From Candidatus Rokuibacteriota bacterium (GTDB taxonomy: Bacteria > Methylomirabilota > Methylomirabilia > Rokubacteriales > CSP1-6), in the NCBI GenBank assembly GCA_003220495.1, contig QHSP01000105.1:1-33395 (forward strand): a stretch of DNA of 33,395 nt, given 5' to 3'. Position 1 is the stretch's first letter; every line of letters begins with the position of its first letter. Shown in pieces: positions 25,342 through 33,395 of this stretch. Both the position numbers and the translations under genes were made by a program. The notes beneath the pieces are model-generated. The model did no database searches. It saw only the letters and a list, made by a program, of their open reading frames with translations, and was not told the DNA's origin.

Positions 25342-26034
25342 GTGAACGGCATCCACGACATGGGCGGCATGCACGGCTTCGGGCGCGTCGAGCGCGAGGA
25401 GAACGAACCCGTCTTCCACGCGCCGTGGGAAGGGCGCGTGCTCGGGATCACCCGCGCGTGCGGGGTGCAGGGGATCTTCAACATCGACGAGAGCCGTCAC
25501 GCGATCGAGCGGATGGCGCCTGTCGACTACCTGGGCTCGAGCTACTACGAGCGCTGGCTCGATCGCAACGTCCGCCTGCTCGTCGAGAAGGGCGTGATCA
25601 CGCGCGAGGAGCTGGAGCGGCGGATGGCCCAGCTGGCCGGCGGGACCGATCCGGCGACGCCGCACTCGGACCCCAAGCTGCTCGATCGCATGCTGCGGGT
25701 GACAAAAGAGCGGACGCCGTACCGACAGCCCGGGCCGCCGCCGCGGTTCGCGCTCGGCGATCGCGTCCTGACGCGCCACGACGCGCCGGTCGGGCACACG
25801 CGCCTGCCGCGCTACGCGCGCGGCAAGCCCGGCGCCATCGCCCGCGTGCACGGGACCTTCATCTTCCCGGACACCAACGCCCACGGGCGGGGAGAGCAGC
25901 CTCACGCGCTCTACAGCGTGCGCTTCGACGCCGCCGGTCTGTGGGGCGAGTCGGCCGAGCCCCGCGCGCCCGTCCACATCGACCTCTGGGAGCGCTATCT
26001 CGAGCCGGCCGCTCCCGCAAGGAGCACGTCATGA
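25342..26034 (+). CDS. nthB: nitrile hydratase subunit beta
   Basis: Nitrile hydratase converts nitriles to amides. The 230-residue protein starts [14 protein letters not shown], the canonical beta-subunit N-terminus, followed by [14 protein letters not shown] and the helical YYERWLDRN stretch. The C-terminal half is the SH3-like barrel starting [29 protein letters not shown] and ending [12 protein letters not shown]. The start codon is GTG. The stop overlaps the alpha-subunit start (ATGA), implying equimolar coupled synthesis. Gene order beta-alpha-accessory is typical for cobalt-type enzymes. Confidence 0.97.
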   Translation: MNGIHDMGGMHGFGRVEREENEPVFHAPWEGRVLGITRACGVQGIFNIDESRHAIERMAPVDYLGSSYYERWLDRNVRLLVEKGVITREELERRMAQLAGGTDPATPHSDPKLLDRMLRVTKERTPYRQPGPPPRFALGDRVLTRHDAPVGHTRLPRYARGKPGAIARVHGTFIFPDTNAHGRGEQPHALYSVRFDAAGLWGESAEPRAPVHIDLWERYLEPAAPARSTS

Positions 26035-26654
26035 GCGCCGCCCACGACGAGCACGGACATCACCACCGCGAGCCGGAGTCCGTCCTCTCGCTGCGCGTCC
26101 GCGCGCTCGAGTCGCTGCTGGTGGAAAAGAAGCTCGTGTCGAGTGAGGCGGTCGACCGCCTCGTCAGCGCCTACGAGCAGGACATCGGCCCGCACCACGG
26201 CGCCAAGGTCGTGGCGCGCGCCTGGGTCGATCCCGCGTATCGCGCGCGCCTCCTCGCCGACGGCACCGCGGCCATCGAGGAGCTCGGCTTCGGCGGCGTC
26301 GACCTCCAGGTGGTCGAGAACACGCCCGGCGTCCACAATCTCGTGGTCTGCACGCTCTGCTCGTGCTATCCGCACGCGCTCATCGGGTTGCCGCCCGTCT
26401 GGTACAAGTCCTTCGAGTACCGCTCGCGCGCGGTGCGTGAGCCGCGTGTGGTCCTGCGCGAGTTCGGGGTCGATCTGCCGGCGAGCACCGAGATTCGCAT
26501 CTGGGACTCGAGCGCCGAGCTTCGCTATCTCGTGCTTCCTGAGCGTCCGGCCGGCACCGAGCGCCTGAGCGAGGCCGAGCTGGCCAAGCTGGTCACGCGC
26601 GACTCGATGATCGGCGTGGCGGTGGCCCAGCCGCCGGCCGCCGCGGCACGCTGA
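26031..26654 (+). CDS. nthA: nitrile hydratase subunit alpha, cobalt type
   Basis: The 207-residue catalytic subunit. The metal-binding claw is VCTLCSC at 106-112, with C107, C110 and C112. Thr at the second position marks the cobalt type, whereas iron enzymes have Ser (CSLCSC). C110 and C112 are the ones oxidised to sulfinate/sulfenate in studied enzymes. The motif continues into [27 protein letters not shown] as in the family. The N-terminus is His-rich (HDEHGHHH, 5-12), possibly helping metal delivery. It overlaps the beta gene by four bases and is followed after 12 bases by the accessory gene. Confidence 0.97.
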   Translation: MSAAHDEHGHHHREPESVLSLRVRALESLLVEKKLVSSEAVDRLVSAYEQDIGPHHGAKVVARAWVDPAYRARLLADGTAAIEELGFGGVDLQVVENTPGVHNLVVCTLCSCYPHALIGLPPVWYKSFEYRSRAVREPRVVLREFGVDLPASTEIRIWDSSAELRYLVLPERPAGTERLSEAELAKLVTRDSMIGVAVAQPPAAAAR

Positions 26655-26666
26655 GCGGGGGCGCCG

Positions 26667-27005
26667 ATGGAGCCGCTCCCGAGCCGAGAGATCGCCGACA
26701 TGACGGGTGTCGAGGCGCTGCCGAGAAAAAACGGCGAGCTGGTCTTCGACGAAGCGTGGCAGGGCCGCATCTTCGGCATGACCGTCGCGATGAGCCACGA
26801 GGCCTGCTTCGCGTGGCGCGAGTTCCAGGCGCACCTCATCGAGGAGATCGCGCACGCCGAGCGTGAGGGCGAACCGTCGAGCTACTACGAACGCTGGCTC
26901 CACGCGTTCGAGCAGCTCCTCGCCGACAAGGGCCTGCTCGACGCCGCCGCGCTCGCCGAGCGCACGCGCGATTTCGAGAGCGGCCGCCGCGACGACGTGT
27001 TCTAG
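26667..27005 (+). CDS. nitrile hydratase accessory protein (P14K-like)
   Basis: The 112-residue protein resembles the N-terminal part of nitrile hydratase beta. FDEAWQGRIFGMTVAMSHE corresponds to the [17 protein letters not shown] region of the beta subunit here, and [21 protein letters not shown] matches the beta helix [11 protein letters not shown]. Such accessory proteins (P14K, NhlE) deliver cobalt or exchange the alpha subunit during maturation, consistent with the cobalt-type alpha subunit upstream. It closes the three-gene nitrile hydratase unit. Name by similarity of position and pattern; mechanism not shown here. Confidence 0.92.
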   Translation: MEPLPSREIADMTGVEALPRKNGELVFDEAWQGRIFGMTVAMSHEACFAWREFQAHLIEEIAHAEREGEPSSYYERWLHAFEQLLADKGLLDAAALAERTRDFESGRRDDVF

Positions 27006-27029
27006 AATTCGTTCGAACAGGAGAGCGCC

Positions 27030-27971
27030 ATGGCCCTCGATCCCCAGGCCCAGGACGTGATCAACCTCGTCATCAAGTCGGGGCGTCCCGCGTACAACAC
27101 GCTGTCGCCCAAGGACGCCCGGCAACTCTTTCGCGAAACGCGACCGGCCTCGACGCCGACGCCCGCGGAGATCGGGGCGGTCCGAGATCTCACCGCCGAC
27201 GGCCCGGGCGGGCCGATCCCGCTGCGGGTCTACCGGCCCGCGGGCGTGGCGGCGGGCGCGCCGCTGCCGGTGCTCGTCTACTACCACGGCGGCGGCTGGG
27301 TGATCGGCGATCTCGACACGCACGACGTGCAGTGCCGGCAGATCACGGCCGAGGCGGGCATCACGGTGGTCGCCGTGGACTATCGCCTGGCGCCCGAGCA
27401 CAAATTCCCCGCCGCCGTGGACGACGCGTGGGCGGCGACGCGCTGGGTCGTCGCGCACGCGAGCGAGCTCGGCGTCGACGGCCGGAAGCTCGCCGTCGGC
27501 GGGGACAGCGCCGGCGGGAACCTCGCCGCGGTCGTGGCGCTCATGGCGCGCGACGCGGGCGGGCCGGCGGTCGCGCTCCAGGTGCTCATCTATCCCGTGA
27601 CCGACGTCGGCGCCGAGTCGAAGTCCTATCGCGACTTCGCCGAAGGCTACATGCTCACCCGCGACGGCATGCGGTGGTTCACGAATCACTATGTGAAGTC
27701 GCCGAGCGAGGCGCAGGACTGGCGCGTCTCGCCGCTGCGCGCGGCGTCGCTCGGCGGGCTCTCCCCGGCGCTCGTCATCACCGCGGGGTTCGACCCGCTC
27801 CGCGACGAGGGCGCGGCCTACGCCGGGAGGCTCTCGGACGCGGGCGTGCGCGTCGACTACATCAACTACGGCGGCATGATCCACGGCTTCATGCCGATGG
27901 GGCGACTCATCGACACCGGCAACCGCGCCACCTCTCACGTCGCGGCGTCGCTTCGCCAGGCGCTGCGCTGA
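27030..27971 (+). CDS. alpha/beta hydrolase, hormone-sensitive-lipase family esterase
   Basis: The 313-residue protein has the HSL/GDXG family signature: YYHGGGWVIGDLDTHD (85-100, oxyanion HGGG), DYRLAPEHKFPAAVDDAW (117-134), nucleophile Ser160 in GGDSAGGNLA, acid in TAGFDPLRDEG and catalytic His in MIHGFMPM. Length is typical. These are cytoplasmic carboxylesterases for short acyl or aryl esters. ATG follows AGGAGAG. It starts 24 bases after the nitrile hydratase accessory gene, so likely the same transcript. It is not an amidase by motif, so the amide produced by nitrile hydratase needs another enzyme. Confidence 0.94.
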   Translation: MALDPQAQDVINLVIKSGRPAYNTLSPKDARQLFRETRPASTPTPAEIGAVRDLTADGPGGPIPLRVYRPAGVAAGAPLPVLVYYHGGGWVIGDLDTHDVQCRQITAEAGITVVAVDYRLAPEHKFPAAVDDAWAATRWVVAHASELGVDGRKLAVGGDSAGGNLAAVVALMARDAGGPAVALQVLIYPVTDVGAESKSYRDFAEGYMLTRDGMRWFTNHYVKSPSEAQDWRVSPLRAASLGGLSPALVITAGFDPLRDEGAAYAGRLSDAGVRVDYINYGGMIHGFMPMGRLIDTGNRATSHVAASLRQALR

Positions 27972-27991
27972 CGCCCGCAGGAGCCGCGACC

Positions 27992-28840
27992 GTGAACATC
28001 GGCATCTCCGTGCCGCTGCCCGCGTATCACGTCGACGTCGGCTTCATGGCCAGGAAGGCCGAGGAGCTCGGCTTCGAGTCATTCTGGTGCGCCGAGCACC
28101 CGTTCATTCCGGTGAATTCGGCGAGCCGGTTCCCGGGCTCGGCGGACGGGGTCATTCCCGAGAGCTACTCGCACTTCGTCGACCCGTTCGTCGCGCTGGC
28201 CCGCGCCTCGGGCACGACCAAGTCGATCAAGCTCGGAACCGGGATCGTGCTCGTTCCCGAGCGCCACCCCTTGCTGCTGGCCAAGGAGATCTCGACGCTC
28301 GACCTGTTCAGCGGGGGGCGATTCCTCTTCGGCATCGGCGCCGGCTGGCTGCGCGAAGAGACCCAGATCATGGGCGGCGACTTCGACCATCGCTGGACGC
28401 AGACGCGCGAGTCGATCCTCGCCATGAAGGAGCTGTGGACGAAGCCGGCGGCCGAGTTCCACGGCAAGTACTACGATTTCCCGCCGGTGAAGTCGTTCCC
28501 CAAGCCGCTGCAGAAGCCCCATCCGCCGGTGCTGCTCGGCGGCGGCGCGAAGAACGTGCTGCAGCGGGTCGTCGCGTGGGGCGACGGCTGGCTGCCGAAT
28601 CGCATCACGCCCGAGCAACTGCGGGAGAGCCGCGCGACGCTCGATCGGCTGGCGAAGGACGCCGGCCGCGACCCGTCGAAGATCACCATCTCGGTGCACG
28701 GACAGCCCGCCGACCGCGATCTGCTGCGGCGGTTGCACGAGGCCGGCGCCACGCGGGTGATCGTGCGGCCGCCCGTGGCCAGGACCGAGTCCGAGATGGG
28801 CGCGGAGATGTCGCGAATCGCCGACGCGGTGCTGACGTAG
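27992..28840 (+). CDS. LLM class (F420/FMN-dependent) oxidoreductase
   Basis: The 282-residue protein is a luciferase-like TIM-barrel oxidoreductase of the F420-type branch: MNIGISVPLPAYHVD at the start, ARKAEELGFESFWCAEHPF, then IKLGTGIVLVPERHPLLLAKEISTLDLFSGGRFLFGIGAGW, and KPLQKPHPPVLLGGGAKNVLQRVVAWGDGWLP. These blocks match LLM family substrate- and flavin-binding loops. The GTG start has AGGAG 8 bases upstream; the very long upstream frame is antisense-like noise from the esterase gene. The cofactor (F420 or FMN) and substrate are not determined. It is the last gene of the plus-strand cluster. Confidence 0.92.
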   Translation: MNIGISVPLPAYHVDVGFMARKAEELGFESFWCAEHPFIPVNSASRFPGSADGVIPESYSHFVDPFVALARASGTTKSIKLGTGIVLVPERHPLLLAKEISTLDLFSGGRFLFGIGAGWLREETQIMGGDFDHRWTQTRESILAMKELWTKPAAEFHGKYYDFPPVKSFPKPLQKPHPPVLLGGGAKNVLQRVVAWGDGWLPNRITPEQLRESRATLDRLAKDAGRDPSKITISVHGQPADRDLLRRLHEAGATRVIVRPPVARTESEMGAEMSRIADAVLT

Positions 28841-28864
28841 CCGCGGCCGACGCTCGGGCGCGGG

Positions 28865-30310
28865 CTAGTCGGGCAACGTGAGTCGGACGATCTCGTCGAC
28901 CGACGGTGCCTTGTCGAGGCCCGCGACGGCGGCCGCAAAGCGCTCGTAGCGTTCCGGCGAGATCGGGAGCCCGGGCACGAAACGCCGGAGCTCCTTGGCG
29001 TCCCGCGCGAAATCCCACATCAGCTCGCGACCGTGATATTCGCCGGCGATGCGCCGGCCGTCCCGCAACGTGACCGTCAGCCGCGGCGCGAAGCACTCGC
29101 GGCCGACGGCGCCGACGATCTCGACCTTGCGCTGGAGCGCGGCGACACGGGCGGCGATCTCCGCGCCGCTCGACGCGCCGGCGTCGCGCGGATCTTCGAC
29201 GTTCGCTTCCAGCACCGGATAGTCGCCGGCGATCAGGGTGTACGCGAGCATGTAAGCCGTCCGGCCGAAGCCGCTGCCGTCCGGAGCCGGCGGGCGCGGA
29301 AACCTCGGCGAGGGATAGAGCGTCTCGAGATAGTTCATCTCGAGCGTGACGTGCTCGATCTCGTCGGCCACGAGCTTGTGCCGCGCCGTCACCTCGCTCG
29401 CCAGCCAGACAACGGGCTGATTGAAGCCGGGCGTGGGATAGATCTTGAACTTGACGTCGAGGACCTCCCAGCGGCGGCCGAGGTCCGCGACAATCTCGCC
29501 GAGATCGGCCTTGGGCGGTCCCGTGAATGTGTACGCCAGGTCGCCTGTGTGGCTGCCGGTGAACGCATGGTAGAACCCGCCTTCACCCTCCAGCGCCGTC
29601 GGCGCGCCCTGAAATCCCTGCGCCGCGAGACTCGCCGCCCACATGCCGCTTCGGGCCGCCTGCGCCTCCGCGAAGTCCGCGTCGCGCGCCCCGGTGCGCT
29701 GGCCTTCGATCAGGCTTCCCGCGAAGCTCGCGGCCAGCGCGATCGCGTGGCCGACGCCGCGCGCGTCGAGGCCGAGCAGCTTCGCGGTCGTCGCGGCGCA
29801 GCCGAGAATGCCGTAGACCGGGCTCGCGCGAAAGCCGTGCGCCGGAGTCGACGGGATGAAGTCGCGCGCGCAGCGGCACTGCACCTCGTAGCCGGCGACC
29901 AGCGCGGTCAGGAGCGCGCCGCCCGACTTCCCCTCGCCCTCCGCCGTCGCGAGACCCGCCGGCACGATGAGGACGCCCGGATGCGTGAGCATGTGGTACG
30001 AGTCGCACTGGTTGTTCACCGCCACCGCCACACCGTTGGCGAACGCCGCGCCCGGACGCGTCGCGCGCGCGCCGTCGACCCACACCGTCGCGCCCTGGCC
30101 GGCCCCGATCCGCCGCGGTCCGAGGCGCTCGTGCTCGAGCACGGCGCGGCGCGCCGCGACCGAGCGCGGGTGAGCCGAGCCCGCCAGGCCGACGGTCACG
30201 GCGTGATTCACGAGCGCCTTCGCCTTGTCGACGACGGCCACGGGAAGCTCCTCGAAGCGAAGCCCCGCGGCGAACTCTCCGAGCCGAACCGCGAGCGGCG
30301 TCGTTTGCAT
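28865..30310 (-). CDS. MmgE/PrpD family protein
   Basis: The 481-residue protein belongs to the 2-methylcitrate dehydratase/cis-aconitate decarboxylase family. It has the N-terminal helical domain LGEFAAGLRFEELP...AKALVNHAVTVGLAG, the conserved VNNQCDSYHMLTHPGVLIVPAGLATAE segment with its DxxHxxxHPG-like core (about 112-125), GFRASPVYGILGCAATTAKLLGLD, and KIYPTPGFNQPVVWLA matching the K-P-x-C/F-H loop. Catalysis in this lineage-wide subgroup is uncertain and need not be methylcitrate metabolism. The ATG at 30310 has no ribosome site but a -10 box TATTAT ends 9 bases upstream, so the mRNA may be leaderless. Convergent with the LLM gene (24-base gap). Confidence 0.92.
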   Translation of the reverse strand: MQTTPLAVRLGEFAAGLRFEELPVAVVDKAKALVNHAVTVGLAGSAHPRSVAARRAVLEHERLGPRRIGAGQGATVWVDGARATRPGAAFANGVAVAVNNQCDSYHMLTHPGVLIVPAGLATAEGEGKSGGALLTALVAGYEVQCRCARDFIPSTPAHGFRASPVYGILGCAATTAKLLGLDARGVGHAIALAASFAGSLIEGQRTGARDADFAEAQAARSGMWAASLAAQGFQGAPTALEGEGGFYHAFTGSHTGDLAYTFTGPPKADLGEIVADLGRRWEVLDVKFKIYPTPGFNQPVVWLASEVTARHKLVADEIEHVTLEMNYLETLYPSPRFPRPPAPDGSGFGRTAYMLAYTLIAGDYPVLEANVEDPRDAGASSGAEIAARVAALQRKVEIVGAVGRECFAPRLTVTLRDGRRIAGEYHGRELMWDFARDAKELRRFVPGLPISPERYERFAAAVAGLDKAPSVDEIVRLTLPD

Positions 30311-30331
30311 GGCTGGAGCATAATACGGCCC
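30311..30331. promoter_or_regulatory. back-to-back promoters giving leaderless mRNAs
   Basis: Only 21 bases separate two divergent ATG codons. The shared AT-rich core holds CATAAT (30319-30324) for the plus strand, with 7 bases to ATG 30332, and TATTAT (30325-30320) for the minus strand, with 9 bases to ATG 30310. Each matches TATAAT at 5 of 6. No Shine-Dalgarno sequence precedes either start. At normal -10 to start-site distance, transcription would begin at or within 2-3 bases of each ATG. The -35 regions (about 30296-30301 and 30343-30348) are poor. Confidence 0.6.
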
Positions 30332-31122
30332 ATGCGACCTCGTGAGGAGACGATCTCGGTCGGCGGCATCGGCGTCCATACCTGGGTTGGCGGGCAGGGC
30401 GAGCCCTTGCTGGTGCTCCACGGCGCTGGCGGCAATCGCGGCTGGACGCGCTGGCTCGACCAGGTCTCGGCGCGCTTCACCGTGTGGGCGCCCACGCATC
30501 CAGGCTTCGGGCGCTCGGACGATGCAGACTGGATGGAAAGCATCGACGATCTCGCCCGGTTCTACCTCTGGTTCATCGAGGCGGCGAAGCTCGGCCAGCC
30601 GCACCTCCTGGGTCATTCGATCGGCGGCTGGACCGCGGCCGAGATGGCCACGATGAGCGCCGGCGCGCTCGCCCGGCTCGTCCTGGTCGCGCCGGTCGGT
30701 CTCAAGCCCGAGACCGGCGAGATCCTCGACGTCTTCTATTATTCGCCGGCGCAGCTCCTCACTATGACGGTTCACGACGCGAAGACGGTCCCGGAATGGC
30801 AGGAGCTCTATGGCCGGCCGCCGACGCCTCAGGACATCGAGATCGCGACGCGCAACCGGGAGATGGCCGCGCGCTTGACCTGGAAGCCGTACATGCACAA
30901 CCCCCGGCTGGCGCGCTTCCTGCCGCGCGTGACGAATCCCACGCTGATCATCTGGGGTCGTGAGGACCGCGTCGTGCCGGTCGAGTGCGGCGAGCAGTAC
31001 CGTCGAGGGCTACCGAATTCGACGCTCACCGTGCTCGAGCGGTGCGGTCACCTGCCCCCGATCGAGCAGCCCGATGCCTTCGCGCGCCTGGTCCTGGATT
31101 TCCTCGGAGGAGATTCGCGGCG

Positions 31123-31126
<4 letters not shown>
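30332..31126 (+). CDS. alpha/beta fold hydrolase (C-C hydrolase/epoxide-hydrolase-like)
   Basis: The 264-residue protein has VLHGAGGNRGWTRWLDQVSA (28-47), FGRSD after strand 4, GHSIGGWTAAE (94-104, nucleophile Ser96), the acid in IIWGREDRVVP and the catalytic His in RCGHLPPIEQPDAF. This is the MhpC/BphD-like pattern of enzymes in aromatic ring-cleavage pathways, but also of many esterases. ATG at 30332 has no ribosome site and sits right after a -10 box, so translation is probably leaderless. Its stop overlaps the start of the LLM gene (ATGA), so the two are coupled. Confidence 0.93.
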
Positions 31127-32708
<1,582 letters not shown>

Positions 32709-32966
32709 TCAGGGGCTCTCGATGGCCGTTGTCTGGAACACCACCACCGTGGAGGCCCCGGCGGCGGTCGACGCCGCGGCGCTCCGGCGCCGGCCCTCCG
32801 ATGCGTTGGCGATGATGACGACCGCGATCACCGCGATCACCGCGATCCCGACGCCGACGATGATCAGAATCAGCTGCGGATCCATCGCCTCGGCGCGGGC
32901 CGGCCGCGCCACGACCGCGGTCAGGGCTGCCAGCAGCACGATGCACACAAACCGCTTGAACGTCAC
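32709..32966 (-). CDS. small membrane protein with IAV repeat helix
   Basis: The 85-residue product starts at GTG with GGGAGG 5 bases upstream. It has a signal peptide (FVCIVLLAALTAVVARPARAEA) then a second hydrophobic helix LILIIVGVGIAVIAVIAVVIIA, and a short Arg/Ala/Ser-rich, Thr/Val tail. So it is a probable single-helix inner-membrane protein. The helix includes IAVIAVIAV encoded by a 9-bp triplicated repeat. The ribosome site begins only about 11 bases after the 3' end of tRNA-Arg, so the message probably starts from the tRNA processing site. Family not recognised. Confidence 0.75.
   Translation of the reverse strand: MTFKRFVCIVLLAALTAVVARPARAEAMDPQLILIIVGVGIAVIAVIAVVIIANASEGRRRSAAASTAAGASTVVVFQTTAIESP
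32821..32847. repeat. tandem repeat, 9 bp x3, in frame
   Basis: ACCGCGATC is repeated exactly three times. On the minus strand it encodes IAV-IAV-IAV in the membrane helix of the small protein at 32709-32966. Copy number change would alter the helix by three residues without shifting frame. Confidence 0.95.
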
Positions 32967-32987
32967 GAAGGCCTCCCTGGTTAGTGG

Positions 32988-33064
32988 TGGTGCGCCCTAG
33001 AGGATTCGAACCTCTGGCCTTCGGATTCGTAGTCCGACGCTCTGTCCACCTGAGCTAAGGGCGC
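32988..33064 (-). tRNA. tRNA-Arg (anticodon ACG)
   Basis: The minus strand forms a full cloverleaf: acceptor GCGCCCT/AGGGCGC, anticodon stem TCGGA/TCCGA with loop CTACGAA (anticodon ACG), T arm AGAGGTTCGAATCCTCT, discriminator A and encoded CCA (plus 32988-32990). A34 must be deaminated to inosine by TadA, encoded two genes downstream on this strand. Confidence 0.98.
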
Positions 33065-33151
33065 AACGGGCACTTACGATACACTACGCTGCGCCCGGGT
33101 GCGAGCGCGCTCGTTACGGCGCGCGCCCGCCCGCGGCAACTGCGTCGCGTC

Positions 33152-33180
33152 TTGACATCGCGCCCGATCGCCACGATCAT
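33152..33180 (+). promoter_or_regulatory. sigma-70-like promoter of the secreted-protein gene
   Basis: A perfect -35 box TTGACA (33152-33157) is followed after 17 bases by GATCAT (33175-33180), which matches TATAAT at 4 of 6 positions. It lies 45 bases upstream of the ATG at 33225. Confidence 0.6.
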
Positions 33181-33224
33181 CCCCGGCGACTGATCCGTCC
33201 GATTGACCCCCAAGGAGGAGTGAG

Positions 33225-33395
33225 ATGAAGAGTTTCGTCACCGCCCTCGTCCTGGTCGCTGCGGCCGCTGCGCCCGCGCTGGCAAATCAGTGCCCACTGC
33301 TGCAGGCCCAGATCGACAGGGCAATCGGGACCCGCTTCGATCCAGGCGCGGCCAACGCCCGGTCGCTCGCGTCGCAGGCCAATTCTCTGCACCTT
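33225..33395 (+). CDS. secreted protein, 3' end outside window
   Basis: 57 codons are visible before the window ends. ATG follows AAGGAGG (33212-33218) with 6-base spacing. A clear signal peptide (MKSFVTALVLVAAAAAPALA, cleavage probably after ALA) precedes mature NQCPLLQAQIDRAIG and RFDPGAANARSLASQA, a helical segment. It is probably a small periplasmic protein with a His/Ala-rich helical pattern. No known family is assigned from the visible part. Confidence 0.75.
   Translation, partial: MKSFVTALVLVAAAAAPALANQCPLLQAQIDRAIGTRFDPGAANARSLASQANSLHL

Noticed and set aside
25995-27938. 647-residue minus-strand open frame
   Set aside because: Antisense of nitrile hydratase alpha, the accessory protein and the HSL esterase, all of which have clear motifs.

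Overview
The window is high-GC DNA from one bacterial chromosome. Its Gram-negative traits are predicted lipoproteins, Tat-exported oxidoreductases and a Wzx-like flippase. The catabolic genes (several xanthine-dehydrogenase-family molybdoenzymes, luciferase-like monooxygenases, MmgE/PrpD, nitrile hydratase) and the many tiny Cys-rich or secreted orphan proteins suggest an uncultured soil or sediment lineage such as Candidatus Rokubacteria/Methylomirabilota or a neighbour. That placement is inference from gene style, not a phylogeny.

Layout: (1) 1-5960 is housekeeping. It holds tRNA-Asn, a CIRCE-controlled groES-groEL operon, the dnaX-ebfC-recR replication/repair operon on the minus strand, the SRP RNA upstream of dnaX and two tRNA-Ser genes. 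(2) 5960-13260 is an accessory stretch. It holds five small predicted zinc-binding proteins sharing a CxxC...HxxC plan, two of them a clear tandem duplication, plus a DUF1059 protein, a lone type-II lumazine synthase, two related small secreted proteins, a mini-lipoprotein missed by 60-residue ORF cut-offs, and a glycosyltransferase/flippase pair. (3) 13500-24330 is oxidative catabolism. A formyl-THF hydrolase/formyltransferase-like protein is coupled to an IlvD/Edd dehydratase and followed by a Tat-exported IorA/IorB molybdenum hydroxylase. Convergent to it is a Tat-exported SMP-30 lactonase. A minus-strand operon follows: SDR, SAM methyltransferase, CoxL-like molybdoenzyme. (4) 24600-28840 is a plus-strand cluster: an esterase-like hydrolase, a cobalt-type nitrile hydratase (beta, alpha, accessory), an HSL-type esterase and a luciferase-like oxidoreductase. 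(5) 28865-32253 is a divergent pair, MmgE/PrpD versus alpha/beta hydrolase plus luciferase-like oxidoreductase, with only 21 bp between start codons and probable leaderless promoters. (6) 32250-33395 holds tadA, a small membrane protein and tRNA-Arg(ACG) on one strand, then the start of a secreted protein.

Most noteworthy: the CxxC/HxxC mini-protein island; the tRNA-Arg(ACG)-small membrane protein-tadA arrangement, which places the A34 deaminase beside its only classical tRNA substrate; and the back-to-back leaderless promoters at 30311-30331. No integrase, transposase, phage gene or CRISPR array was seen.
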